Below are positions 14,921 to 20,462 of a DNA stretch of 20,462 nt, one piece after another. The notes beneath the pieces were generated by a model. That model saw only the letters and a list, made by a program, of their open reading frames with translations. It had not been told where the DNA came from and searched no databases. Position 1 is the stretch's first letter, and every line of letters begins with the position of its first letter. Source of the DNA: Pseudomonadota bacterium (GTDB lineage Bacteria > Desulfobacterota > Syntrophia > Syntrophales > UBA5619); assembly GCA_018896355.1 (NCBI GenBank), contig JAHIMW010000048.1, forward strand, positions 1 through 20,462, read 5' to 3'. A program made the position numbers and the translations under genes.

Positions 14921-16060
14921 ATGTACGAAGAATATTTCACCGAGGAACATGAGATTTTCCGGACTACGGTCCGAAAATTCGTCGAGAGGGAGATCAAACC
15001 CCACATCGACCGCTGGGAGGATGAGGAGCTCTTCCCCGTGGAGCTCTACAAACGCTGCGCCGAAGAGGGTTTTCTCGGCCTCGGCTACCCCGAGGCCTAC
15101 GGGGGAACCCCCTGCGACCGGTTCATGTCGATCGTCTTCACCGAGGAGATGATCCGCTCGGGTTCGGTGGGGCTGGTGGCCGGCCTCGGCAGCCACACGA
15201 TCGGCATGCCGCCGGTCGTCCACCTTGGAACGGAGGAGCAGAAACAGCGGTTTCTCGTCCCGGTGCTGAAAGGGGAGAAGATTGCGGCGCTCGGGATCAC
15301 GGAGCCGAACGCCGGCTCCGACGTCGCGAACATCCGGACTCGGGCGGTCCGCGACGGGGACCATTACATCGTCAACGGCGCCAAGACCTTTATCACGAGC
15401 GGCTGCAGGGCGAATTTCATCACCACGGCCGTCCGGACCGGCGAGGCGGGTTACAAAGGGGTCAGCCTGCTTGTGATCGACAGCGCCACGCCCGGATTTT
15501 CTGTCGCGAAGAAGCTCCGGAAGATGGGGTGGAACGCCTCCGACACGGCGGAGCTCTCCTACGTCGACTGCCGGGTGCCCGCGGAAAACCTCCTCGGCGA
15601 CGAGGGTCAGGGGTTTTACGGCATCATGGCCAATTTCCAGAACGAACGCCTTGCGATGGCCGTCATGGCCCACGCCGTCGCGGCGCTGGCGCTCGAAGAA
15701 TCGATCCGATACGCGAAGAGCCGGGAGGCCTTCGGCCGGACCCTCTCCGGCTTTCAGGTGACCCGCCACAAGCTCGTCGATATGGCGACACAGGTGGAGG
15801 TCGCCCGGGAGTTCAACTACCGGGTCGCCTCCCGGATGGAGGCGGGGAAGGATGCCGTGAAGGAGGTGTCGATGGCGAAGAACTTCGCCTGCCAGGTGTG
15901 CGACAAGGTGGTCTACGACGCCGTCCAACTCCACGGCGGCTACGGCTGCGCCCGGGAGTATCTGGTCGAGCGGCTCTACCGCGACTCACGAATCCTCAGC
16001 ATCGGCGGCGGCACGACGGAGATCATGAAGGAGATCATCGGCAAGGTGGCGCAGTTCTGA
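14921..16060 (+). CDS. Acyl-CoA dehydrogenase (isovaleryl/long-chain-type catalytic Glu)
   Basis: 379 residues from ATG 14921; the ribosome binding site is weak (GGAG 11 bases away), but the N-terminus YFTEEHEIFRTTVRKFVE is typical. Blocks include FLGLGYPEAYGGTPCDRF, LGITEPNAGSDVAN, YIVNGAKTFITSG, NLLGDEGQGF and QLHGGYGCAREYLVERLYR. The Glu at the medium-chain position is replaced by G363 (IGGGTTE), but E242 in FQNERLAMA lies exactly where isovaleryl-CoA and long-chain acyl-CoA dehydrogenases have their base, so this one should be fully active. It oxidises an acyl-CoA to a 2-enoyl-CoA using FAD and ETF. It ends 37 bases before the repeat that separates it from the convergent cupin gene. Promoter for the last two dehydrogenase genes not identified. 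Confidence 0.94.
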   Translation: MYEEYFTEEHEIFRTTVRKFVEREIKPHIDRWEDEELFPVELYKRCAEEGFLGLGYPEAYGGTPCDRFMSIVFTEEMIRSGSVGLVAGLGSHTIGMPPVVHLGTEEQKQRFLVPVLKGEKIAALGITEPNAGSDVANIRTRAVRDGDHYIVNGAKTFITSGCRANFITTAVRTGEAGYKGVSLLVIDSATPGFSVAKKLRKMGWNASDTAELSYVDCRVPAENLLGDEGQGFYGIMANFQNERLAMAVMAHAVAALALEESIRYAKSREAFGRTLSGFQVTRHKLVDMATQVEVAREFNYRVASRMEAGKDAVKEVSMAKNFACQVCDKVVYDAVQLHGGYGCAREYLVERLYRDSRILSIGGGTTEIMKEIIGKVAQF

Positions 16061-16097
16061 CCGCTATTGGCTCCCCTTTTTGAATTTCTCTTCTCCC

Positions 16098-16181
16098 TGT
16101 CATTGCGAGGAGCGCAGCGACGCGGCAATCCCCGAACTTATCGAATATTTATGGGATTGCTTCGCTTTGCTCGCAATGACA
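16098..16181. repeat. Dispersed palindromic repeat (TGTCATTGCGAG...CTCGCAATGACA)
   Basis: TGTCATTGCGAGGAGCGCAG begins the left arm at 16098 and the right arm GGGATTGC...CTCGCAATGACA ends at 16181, forming a long imperfect hairpin of about 84 bases. This is a well-known type of intergenic repeat in many bacterial genomes, and small frames through it give the spurious 'LLRFARNDK' peptide. It sits between convergent genes and may act as a bidirectional transcription end. Confidence 0.85.
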
Positions 16182-16196
16182 AAAAGGGCTTTTTAC

Positions 16197-16556
16197 TTAA
16201 TCCTCCAATTGCGTCATTTTACTTCCCTTCCGCGAAACAAAGATGTGGGAGAACGCGGACTCCCCGTTGGAGCCGTGCCAATGCTTTTCGCCGGCGGGTA
16301 TCAGCACGATATCCCCCACGGTGACGACCCTCTCCTCGTTTTCGGTGGCGACAACGCCCCTTCCCGCGGTGATGATCAGGATCTGCTCGCAATCATGGGT
16401 ATGGAATTTGTTCCGGACGCCTTTCCCGAAATGGACGACGTTGACCACATTCTCCAGGCTGTCGGGCAGAAGCACCTGCTTGGCGACCTCCGGACCGGTA
16501 AACAACGGATTGAGATAGGTTTCCTTTGCAACTTCCTCGATTCTGACTACCTTCAT
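16197..16556 (-). CDS. Small single-domain cupin protein
   Basis: 119 residues from the ATG at 16556, preceded by AAGGAGG; the longer frame to 16646 runs through the promoter and is rejected. The two cupin motifs are clear: NKFHTHDCEQILIITAGRG supplies two His and the Glu, and GDIVLIPAGEKHWHG supplies the third His. Such proteins bind a divalent metal in a beta-barrel and act as isomerases, dioxygenases, decarboxylases or ligand sensors. A few (carboxymuconolactone-associated cupins) lie near aromatic degradation genes. No specific substrate can be assigned. It is a single-gene transcript with its own promoter and a palindrome in its leader, convergent with the third dehydrogenase gene. Confidence 0.88.
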   Translation of the reverse strand: MKVVRIEEVAKETYLNPLFTGPEVAKQVLLPDSLENVVNVVHFGKGVRNKFHTHDCEQILIITAGRGVVATENEERVVTVGDIVLIPAGEKHWHGSNGESAFSHIFVSRKGSKMTQLED

Positions 16557-16580
16557 CGTATCCTCCTTGCAGGCATTTTT

Positions 16581-16593
16581 GGTATCCGATACC
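16581..16593. promoter_or_regulatory. 13-bp palindrome in the cupin leader, possible operator
   Basis: GGTATC-C-GATACC is a perfect inverted repeat located between the proposed cupin promoter and its ribosome binding site. A repressor bound here would block transcription. No regulator is encoded next to it, so the assignment rests on symmetry and position only. Confidence 0.4.
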
Positions 16594-16635
16594 GGGGTTA
16601 ATGGTTGCGAAATAACCGCAGAAATCACGACTGAG

Positions 16636-16664
16636 AAACTATGCAATCAGGAGGAAGAAGTCAA
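16636..16664 (-). promoter_or_regulatory. Sigma70-type promoter for the cupin gene
   Basis: On the minus strand TTGACT (16664-16659) is followed after 17 bases by TAGTTT (16641-16636). The start would be near 16628, leaving a leader of about 70 bases that contains the 13-bp palindrome. The -10 match is modest. The rest of 16665-16802 shows no gene. Confidence 0.5.
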
Positions 16665-16802
16665 CGGGGATTTAAGGACCCGGCAGATGCGGGAATGCCG
16701 CCCACCTGTTTCTTCCATACATCGAAAGCAATGCCTAATCAAATCAAATATCAAATGCATTCAGCAACCTCACAAGATGCTTTGCTTCAAGACGAAGCAT
16801 TT

Positions 16803-17258
16803 TCAGTATATCCCCATCGCACATCCTCCGGCCAGCGTTCCTCCCAGTTCGCGGCACTGTTCCAGGAGTTCTTCCGTGATGTCTCCCTTGGCGATGACAG
16901 GGGTAAAAACACTCTTGAATTTATAACCCAGGGCGATTCGCTCAATGGCGCGGAGCGCACCGGATCCGTCGTTTCCCGCGCTGATGAAGACGACGTAAGG
17001 CTTACGGAAGACCTTATCCTGCGCTCCATTGTAAGTGCGGTCAAAGAAATCCTTGATCATGCCGGACATATAGCCGAAGTTCTCCGGTGTCCCGATTGCC
17101 AGGCCGCTGCAGGCCAGAAGATCATCGAGGGTCGCTTCACCGGCTTTCTTCAGGATGACTTCCGTGTGTTCGATGGCTTTCGCGCCATCGGCGACGGCCT
17201 TCGCCATCTTCTCCGTTTGGCCGGTCTGTGAATGGTAAACAACGAGTATCCGGGTCAT
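16803..17258 (-). CDS. Flavodoxin-like / NAD(P)H-dependent FMN oxidoreductase (WrbA-like)
   Basis: 151 residues from ATG 17258. The FMN phosphate-binding loop is seen near the N-terminus as VVYHSQTGQTEKMAKAVADG. GTPENFGYMSGMIKDFFDRT matches the second FMN-contact block of WrbA-like flavoproteins, and SAGNDGSGALRAIERI matches the third loop. The length is that of a minimal flavodoxin domain. It should be a soluble cytoplasmic electron carrier or small quinone/flavin reductase. The ribosome binding site is weak (GAAAGA), but the promoter upstream is strong. It is monocistronic, 246 bases ahead of the cupin start on the same strand. Physiological partner unknown. Confidence 0.88.
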   Translation of the reverse strand: MTRILVVYHSQTGQTEKMAKAVADGAKAIEHTEVILKKAGEATLDDLLACSGLAIGTPENFGYMSGMIKDFFDRTYNGAQDKVFRKPYVVFISAGNDGSGALRAIERIALGYKFKSVFTPVIAKGDITEELLEQCRELGGTLAGGCAMGIY

Positions 17259-17326
17259 ATGATCTTTCGGTGGAAAAGATCGTAAAGGTTTATGCCGTCG
17301 ATAAGATATTATTTTTAAACGGTCGG

Positions 17327-17355
17327 AGTATATGACACGGGGTTTTTTGTGTCAA
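17327..17355 (-). promoter_or_regulatory. Strong sigma70-type promoter for the flavodoxin-like gene
   Basis: On the minus strand a perfect TTGACA (17355-17350) is followed after exactly 17 bases by TATACT (17332-17327, five of six). The start would be near 17319, giving a leader of about 60 bases. Confidence 0.72.
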
Positions 17356-17377
17356 TGCAATAACGGCTTTATCGCCG

Positions 17378-17557
17378 CCGCCTTTTTACCGAGAGACAGC
17401 AGCGGAAATGGGTCTTCCCGTCGAAGAGGAAGCCCTGACCATGGTGCTGTCCGATGGTTCTCTCCGGTCTGATTATATCCATCCAAATGCCGCAGGATAC
17501 CGTAGGCTGGCCGAGTCGATTGCATCCCTATTAAAGAAGAGCGGTGCGGTCGAGTAG
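17378..17557 (+). pseudogene. 3' remnant of an SGNH/GDSL (TesA-like) esterase gene
   Basis: The last 60 or so codons read PPFYRETAAEMGLPVEEEAL, then VLSDGSLRSDYIHPNAAGYR and RLAESIASLLKKSGAVE before TAG. The block DxIHPNAAGYRxLA is the C-terminal block V of TesA-type SGNH hydrolases, holding the catalytic Asp and His. The N-terminal three quarters, with the GDS serine motif, is missing: upstream the frame loses all resemblance and runs into the flavodoxin promoter. An in-frame ATG at 17408 would give only 49 residues. It is a broken gene. It ends 15 bases before the next small ORF, which may once have been its operon partner. Confidence 0.7.
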
Positions 17558-17572
17558 AGGAGCAATATCAAT

Positions 17573-17950
17573 ATGGGAAAGATAGAATCTGAAAAACAAA
17601 ACCTCGAAGAGATGATTCCCATAGTTATTCTGCCGGACGGGTATCGGGGAAAAATTCTACTCGTTTTAATTATCCGGGGAGAGACAAGCATGGTAGCACT
17701 TCGTTCAGGGGATTTATGGCACAGGGAGATTCTTCGGAACACACGTGCGGAGATGATCAGGAGCGGACTTACGGACGTGCAGGTGGAAGAGATAGGGGGT
17801 GCTTACCTGCGCTTCGAGGCGGATGGGTCGATACGGATATGGGGAGGCAGCGACGATTTTGGGGCCTGTGATTTGGACTTTGCAGCGGCACTCGTGAGAA
17901 CTGCAAGGCCGAGTTGCACGGTGGTCGTCTCGACGGGAGAAGTGGCGTGA
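17573..17950 (+). CDS. Small hypothetical protein; C-terminal half loosely Janus/Ocnus-like
   Basis: 125 residues from ATG 17573 (AGGAG upstream) or 86 residues from an internal ATG at 17690, which has GGGAGAG six bases before it and begins MVALRSGDLWHREILRN. I favour the internal start as the core protein. The C-terminal block GGAYLRFEADGSIRIWGGSD followed by DFGACDLDFAAALV resembles the I-x-V-x-G-x-S-x-x-FG-x-x-D pattern of the Janus/Ocnus (14-kDa phosphohistidine phosphatase) fold. The catalytic His of that family's GGGRIxH motif is not present, so no activity is assigned. It lies directly after the esterase remnant and 109 bases before the MerB-like gene. No membrane segment. Confidence 0.55.
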   Translation: MGKIESEKQNLEEMIPIVILPDGYRGKILLVLIIRGETSMVALRSGDLWHREILRNTRAEMIRSGLTDVQVEEIGGAYLRFEADGSIRIWGGSDDFGACDLDFAAALVRTARPSCTVVVSTGEVA

Positions 17951-17971
17951 CTCACGAGGGTAAACAATGCA

Positions 17972-18000
17972 TTGGACTTTTCTGTGCTTTTGGTGATAAT
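17972..18000 (+). promoter_or_regulatory. Possible sigma70-type promoter for the MerB-like selenoprotein gene
   Basis: TTGGAC (17972-17977, weak -35) lies 17 bases before GATAAT (17995-18000, five of six). The start would be near 18007, about 53 bases before the ATG at 18060. No MerR-type long-spacer (19-base) operator is visible, so mercury control of the MerR kind is not supported. Confidence 0.42.
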
Positions 18001-18059
18001 TGGTTGAAGAAACCGGTCTACTCGACTCAAATATCAAAAAACATAAGGAGGAAAACGCC

Positions 18060-18767
18060 ATGGATAAACCTACGATTTTGGATAAGACGTTTCATGTCAT
18101 CATGAAGCGCATGGTGGAAACGGGCCAGGCGCCGTTTTATACGGAACTGGCATCCTCTCTCGGTCTTGCCGTCGAAGAGGGAAGAAAGACCCTTCACGAC
18201 CTTTTCAACTCAGGCATCGCCGGATGGCTGTATCCAAGGACCGACCAGATCGTCTCATTTGCACCCTTCAACAACCTCCCCACCCATTACCGCATCACCA
18301 TCGACGAACAGCAGAAATGGTTCGGCCAGTGAGGATTCGAATCGCTGGCGGTCTGCTGGCTCTTCCCTGGCAAGACGGTAACAGTGGATTTCCCCTGTCT
18401 GGACTGTGGTGAACCTCTTCAAGTCGTGCTCCAGGACGGCCGGATCCTGAATGAAGAAGCATCCGGATACATGACATATGTGTCCGTTCCGTTTTGGAAA
18501 TGGTTTGAAGACGTCGGATATGCCTGAGCGACCATGAACCTCTTCCGGTCGGAAGGGCATGTTCGCAATTGGGCCTCCTTCGCCGAAGACAGCGACGAAG
18601 GAATTACGCCGCTCCCCGATATGATGCGGCTTTTCTCAGGCCCCTACTTCAAACGGCGGCTTGATCAGGATTATGTCTCACACATGTTCGAGTACGCCCG
18701 TGAGATGGGCCAAACCATGAAGGAGATCGGTAAGACCGGTCCGTTCTGGAGACGGCAGAAAAAGTGA
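18060..18767 (+). CDS. Alkylmercury lyase (MerB)-like protein with two predicted selenocysteines
   Basis: One continuous frame of 235 residues, interrupted only by TGA at 18330-18332 and 18525-18527 and ending at TGA 18765-18767. ATG 18060 has AAGGAGG eight bases upstream. Residues 1-70 form a helix-turn-helix-like domain as in MerB, then FAPFNNLPTHYRITID, (U91)GFESLAVCWLFPGKT, VDFPCLDCGEP, FEDVGYA(U156)ATMNLFRS, and the tail IGKTGPFWRR. By eye, U91 aligns to MerB Cys96, C113 to Cys117 and U156 to Cys159; Asp99 is replaced by E94. Cys96 and Cys159 are the residues that attack and break the carbon-mercury bond in MerB. Both TGAs are followed by SECIS-like hairpins. The protein is likely cytoplasmic. 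It may cleave organomercurials or another carbon-metal(loid) substrate. No merA, merT, merP or merR is nearby. Standard gene callers would give three fragments. Confidence 0.85.
18330..18360 (+). promoter_or_regulatory. SECIS-like element for the first in-frame TGA (Sec91)
   Basis: After TGA (18330-18332) and 11 bases, GCTGGC (18344-18349) pairs with GCTGGC (18355-18360) through four Watson-Crick and two G-U pairs. The apical loop is GGUCU (18350-18354). The loop begins 18 bases after the TGA and opens with G, within the usual bacterial SECIS geometry. It shares GGUCU with the apical region of the Escherichia coli fdhF SECIS as I recall it. The stem is short. Confidence 0.68.
18525..18564 (+). 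promoter_or_regulatory. SECIS-like element for the second in-frame TGA (Sec156)
   Basis: CTCTTCC (18540-18546) pairs with GGAAGGG (18551-18557) around the loop GGUC (18547-18550); one pair is U-G. An outer helix GAAC (18536-18539) with GUUC (18561-18564) encloses it with a three-base bulge. The loop starts 20 bases after the TGA. Loop sequence and distance match the first element, though the flanking coding sequence is unrelated. Confidence 0.75.
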
Positions 18768-18784
18768 CCGGTCGATTTTGCGCC

Positions 18785-18847
18785 GGGGGTATACAGAAGG
18801 TCATTTACCGGTATCTGGCCTGCGGCGACCTCCACAAGGGCTTTGCC
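18785..18847 (+). pseudogene. Scrap of an IS91-type transposase gene
   Basis: One frame reads IQKVIYRYLACGDLHKGFA (18791-18847), closely like the conserved N-terminal stretch of IS91/Y2-type transposases that precedes their zinc-finger cysteines. The following codons lose the match (no Cys-x2-Cys), so only about 20 codons survive. No terminal repeats are visible. It indicates past transposition beside the MerB-like gene. Confidence 0.5.
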
Positions 18848-18986
18848 ATCTCTAATTATACCGGTAACTTCCTCTTTAGGCTGACAAATTTCCAGGATTT
18901 AGTCTTTTTTAAATGGAAATCATGATAATCAAAATCAAAACATACAGGCAGTAGACTGTGTTCCATCCCGTACACCGGAGGGACGA

Positions 18987-19208
18987 ATGTTCATAGAATT
19001 CATAGCCGCGCATTTGGGACTTCTGTACGAACTCAGTGGCGTAATCCTTATCCTCGTCACGGTCATCGCGGTTTCGGGTGCCTTGATTTCGCGATTTGAT
19101 TGCCTTTTCACTGTTCAACACACTGGAGAGCATCGCCAAATCGCTATCCAGTATCACCTTTGCACCACGAATCAGCAGAATTGTTCTCGATGGTCTCAAC
19201 TGGAATAA
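18987..19208 (+). CDS. Doubtful small ORF with one or two membrane segments, possibly a truncated DUF1622-like protein
   Basis: 73 residues; ATG 18987 has GGAGGG four bases upstream. Residues 1-37 (MFIEFIAAHLGLLYELSGVI and on to VIAVSGALISRF) form a hydrophobic, membrane-like stretch resembling the first helix of DUF1622 inner-membrane proteins. From about residue 38 the sequence becomes polar (TVQHTGEHRQ) without family character, suggesting a frameshifted or decayed gene. The surrounding stretch 18848-18986 and 19209-19311 shows nothing I can support. A 96-residue frame on the opposite strand is not convincing. Confidence 0.3.
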   Translation: MFIEFIAAHLGLLYELSGVILILVTVIAVSGALISRFDCLFTVQHTGEHRQIAIQYHLCTTNQQNCSRWSQLE

Positions 19209-19311
19209 GTGACCTCCTTTTTCCTCCAGTCTTTAAGGTCACAACTGGTGATCTTAAAACGCCAAACTGTGTTTCACTGCGATAAAAATTTGGCTCTGCT
19301 ATGATGCTCCG

Positions 19312-20226
19312 TCAGGCGGGAAAGAGCCAATGCCGGAACTGCTCGTCGCCTCCGGAGGTGATCGCCGCCATCCGTTCGGAGAGTCTCTGCGTGAGCGGTC
19401 CGGGAACCTGATTCAGAATCCGGTCTCCCACCTGCCGAACCGGGAGAAGCTTGGTCGACGTGCCCGAGAAAAAGATCTCATCCGCCTCATCGAGCGCCCC
19501 CGGTTTCAGAAGTCCGGTGAAGATTTCAATCCCCATTGTCCCGGCAACCTCTAACAGGGTTTTGCGGGTGATGCTCTGCAGAACCGTCCCCAGGGCCGAT
19601 GTCAGAAGACGGCCTTCGCGGACCAGAAAGAGCGATTCGGTCCCCCCCTCGGCGATAAATCCCTGCGTATCGAGCAGGATCGCATAATCGAACCCCTTCT
19701 CCCGCGACTCCATCCGGGCCACCATCCCGTTGACATAGTTGGCCGCCACCTTCGCTTCGATCGGAACGGTCCGGGGGTCGAGTCGCCGCCACCGCGAGAC
19801 ACAGGCGGTCACGCCCCGGGGTGCGGATTCCGGCGGCTGACCGAGCGCCTCTTCCGCAGAAAACAGACAGACGGCCACCTGAAATTTCCGCCGGGGGGGG
19901 AGAATCATGAAGGAGATCTCGGGGTAGAAACCGTACATCTTCAGGAAACCGCTCTTCAGCGCGCTTCTCTTCACCAGCGTCAGGACGGCCTCCTGCAACG
20001 CGCCCTGCGTGAGGGGCGGTTCCATCTCGAGCAGGGACGCCGATTTCCAAAAACGGGACAGGTACTCGTCGAGACGGAAAACGGCCGGTCCTGCCGGCGT
20101 GTCGTGGAATCCGATCACCTCGAAGATCGCCGAACCTCTCCCGAAACTGTGCGACATGACATGGACGTTCGCCTCGTCCCAGCGGCGATACTCCCCGTTG
20201 AAATAGACCTCTCGTTCGTTCAACAT
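19312..20226 (-). CDS. Class IV PLP aminotransferase (branched-chain / D-amino acid type)
   Basis: 304 residues; ATG 20226 has GAGGAGG about seven bases upstream. Fold type IV features are present: VYFNGEYRRWDEANVHVMSH at the start, SFGRGSAIFEVI, the PLP-binding lysine in EAKVAANYVNGMVARMES, and FIAEGGTESLFLV with the Glu that contacts the pyridine nitrogen. SGTSTKLLPV near the C-terminus is the phosphate and substrate loop. The family includes branched-chain aminotransferase, D-alanine aminotransferase and aminodeoxychorismate lyase. The VAANYVNG block favours a branched-chain-type transaminase transferring an amino group between a 2-oxo acid and glutamate, though the divergent N-terminus makes the specificity unsure. 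It stands alone on the minus strand, apart from the acyl-CoA genes. Confidence 0.88.
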   Translation of the reverse strand: MLNEREVYFNGEYRRWDEANVHVMSHSFGRGSAIFEVIGFHDTPAGPAVFRLDEYLSRFWKSASLLEMEPPLTQGALQEAVLTLVKRSALKSGFLKMYGFYPEISFMILPPRRKFQVAVCLFSAEEALGQPPESAPRGVTACVSRWRRLDPRTVPIEAKVAANYVNGMVARMESREKGFDYAILLDTQGFIAEGGTESLFLVREGRLLTSALGTVLQSITRKTLLEVAGTMGIEIFTGLLKPGALDEADEIFFSGTSTKLLPVRQVGDRILNQVPGPLTQRLSERMAAITSGGDEQFRHWLFPA

Positions 20227-20250
20227 TCTATTTCCTCCTCAACATATTAC

Positions 20251-20275
20251 GGGGACAGATTTGAAATCTGTCCCC
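20251..20275. repeat. Dispersed palindrome GGGGACAGATTT-G-AAATCTGTCCCC
   Basis: A perfect 12-bp inverted repeat with one central base lies in the aminotransferase leader, 25 bases before its ATG. This GGGGACAG palindrome type is common in deltaproteobacterial genomes, often near REP-associated (Y1) transposases. No transposase gene is present here. It could form a leader hairpin affecting the downstream gene. Confidence 0.7.
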
Positions 20276-20367
20276 ACCTTGCATTTCTGTGGAAAAGTGT
20301 GGCATTTTTTCAGATTTCTGCTATCCATAGGCGCGCCGTGACGGGACCGACTCGCCCGACGCCGCGC

Positions 20368-20396
20368 ACCTTATCAGAAGCACGGGAGGATTACAA
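20368..20396 (-). promoter_or_regulatory. Possible promoter of the aminotransferase gene
   Basis: On the minus strand TTGTAA (20396-20391) is followed after 17 bases by TAAGGT (20373-20368), which is preceded by TG-A, forming an extended -10. The start would be near 20361, with a leader of about 135 bases that includes the GGGGACAG palindrome. The hexamers are modest matches. The rest of 20276-20462 has no gene I can support; a 14-bp palindrome CACGCTGGAGCGTG lies at 20439-20452. Confidence 0.35.
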
Positions 20397-20462
20397 CCCT
20401 TTGGACCTTCGTTCGCATCGAAAAAACAGACCCCTGATCACGCTGGAGCGTGTCACGCTGCG

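Noticed and set aside
16067..16324. Small plus-strand ORFs across 16067-16601
   Set aside because: They translate the dispersed TGTCATTGCGAG repeat and the antisense of the cupin gene.
18060..18332. MerB-like region as three separate small genes or a pseudogene ended by TGA
   Set aside because: Homology and frame run unbroken across both TGAs, each falls on a catalytic Cys column, no frameshift or other stop occurs, and each TGA has a SECIS-like hairpin. The ATG at 18534 has no ribosome binding site of its own.
18060..18767. A full mercury-resistance (mer) operon
   Set aside because: No merR, merT, merP or merA is present and the promoter lacks the 19-base MerR-type spacer.
18909..19199. 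96-residue minus-strand ORF
   Set aside because: Charged, repetitive composition, no family resemblance and no convincing ribosome binding site; it overlaps a plus-strand frame with a better one.
20276..20462. Possible gene or mobile-element end at the right edge
   Set aside because: There is no open frame with coding character; only short palindromes and a possible promoter are seen, and the window ends.
1..20462. tRNA, rRNA, CRISPR array or intact insertion sequence
   Set aside because: No cloverleaf, regular repeat-spacer pattern, rRNA block or terminal-repeat-bounded transposase was recognised by eye.

Overview
The window (20,462 bases, GC-rich) looks like the chromosome of an anaerobic deltaproteobacterium-like organism (Desulfobacterota, possibly a Syntrophus/Smithella-type fatty- or aromatic-acid degrader). 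This is inferred from gene content: oxygen-sensitive 2-hydroxyacyl-CoA dehydratase subunits, several acyl-CoA dehydrogenases, an acyl-CoA ligase, thiolase/DUF35 pairs and an apparent selenocysteine-encoding gene. No marker gene settles the taxonomy.

Region 1 (1-5460, minus strand) is a tight operon read leftwards. It encodes an acyl-CoA ligase, a small unassigned protein, a GMC oxidoreductase of the cholesterol-oxidase type and two 2-hydroxyacyl-CoA dehydratase/benzoyl-CoA reductase-family subunits, the second cut by the window edge. Gene junctions overlap by 11, 4 and 1 bases. A good sigma70 promoter lies at 5400-5428.

Region 2 (5468-16060) is organised around a perfect 42-bp palindrome at 5939-5980. 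A MaoC-type hydratase leaves to the left. To the right run a TetR regulator, a PHP-domain protein, two thiolase-like proteins, an SCP2-SCP2-DUF35 fusion, a DUF35 protein, a beta-keto acid cleavage enzyme and three acyl-CoA dehydrogenases. The palindrome core resembles the operator of FadR-type TetR regulators of fatty acid oxidation, so this is probably an inducible acyl-CoA degradation regulon. Both thiolase-like proteins lack the nucleophilic Cys and the GHP His, and the three dehydrogenases differ at the catalytic-base position. The cluster may therefore not carry out textbook beta-oxidation. A rho-independent terminator after the first dehydrogenase splits it.

Region 3 (16061-19311) is accessory. 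It holds a dispersed palindromic repeat, a cupin gene and a flavodoxin-like gene with recognisable promoters, a 3' remnant of an SGNH/GDSL esterase, and a small unassigned protein. Next comes the most striking item: an alkylmercury lyase (MerB)-like gene at 18060-18767 interrupted by two in-frame TGA codons. These fall at the positions of the two catalytic cysteines of MerB. Each TGA is followed at the expected distance by a SECIS-like hairpin with a GGUC(U) apical loop, so the gene most likely encodes a protein with two selenocysteines. An IS91-type transposase scrap and a doubtful small membrane ORF follow.

Region 4 (19312-20462) holds a class IV (branched-chain/D-amino acid type) aminotransferase on the minus strand, with a dispersed GGGGACAG palindrome and a possible promoter upstream. 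I saw no tRNA, rRNA, CRISPR array or intact insertion sequence.
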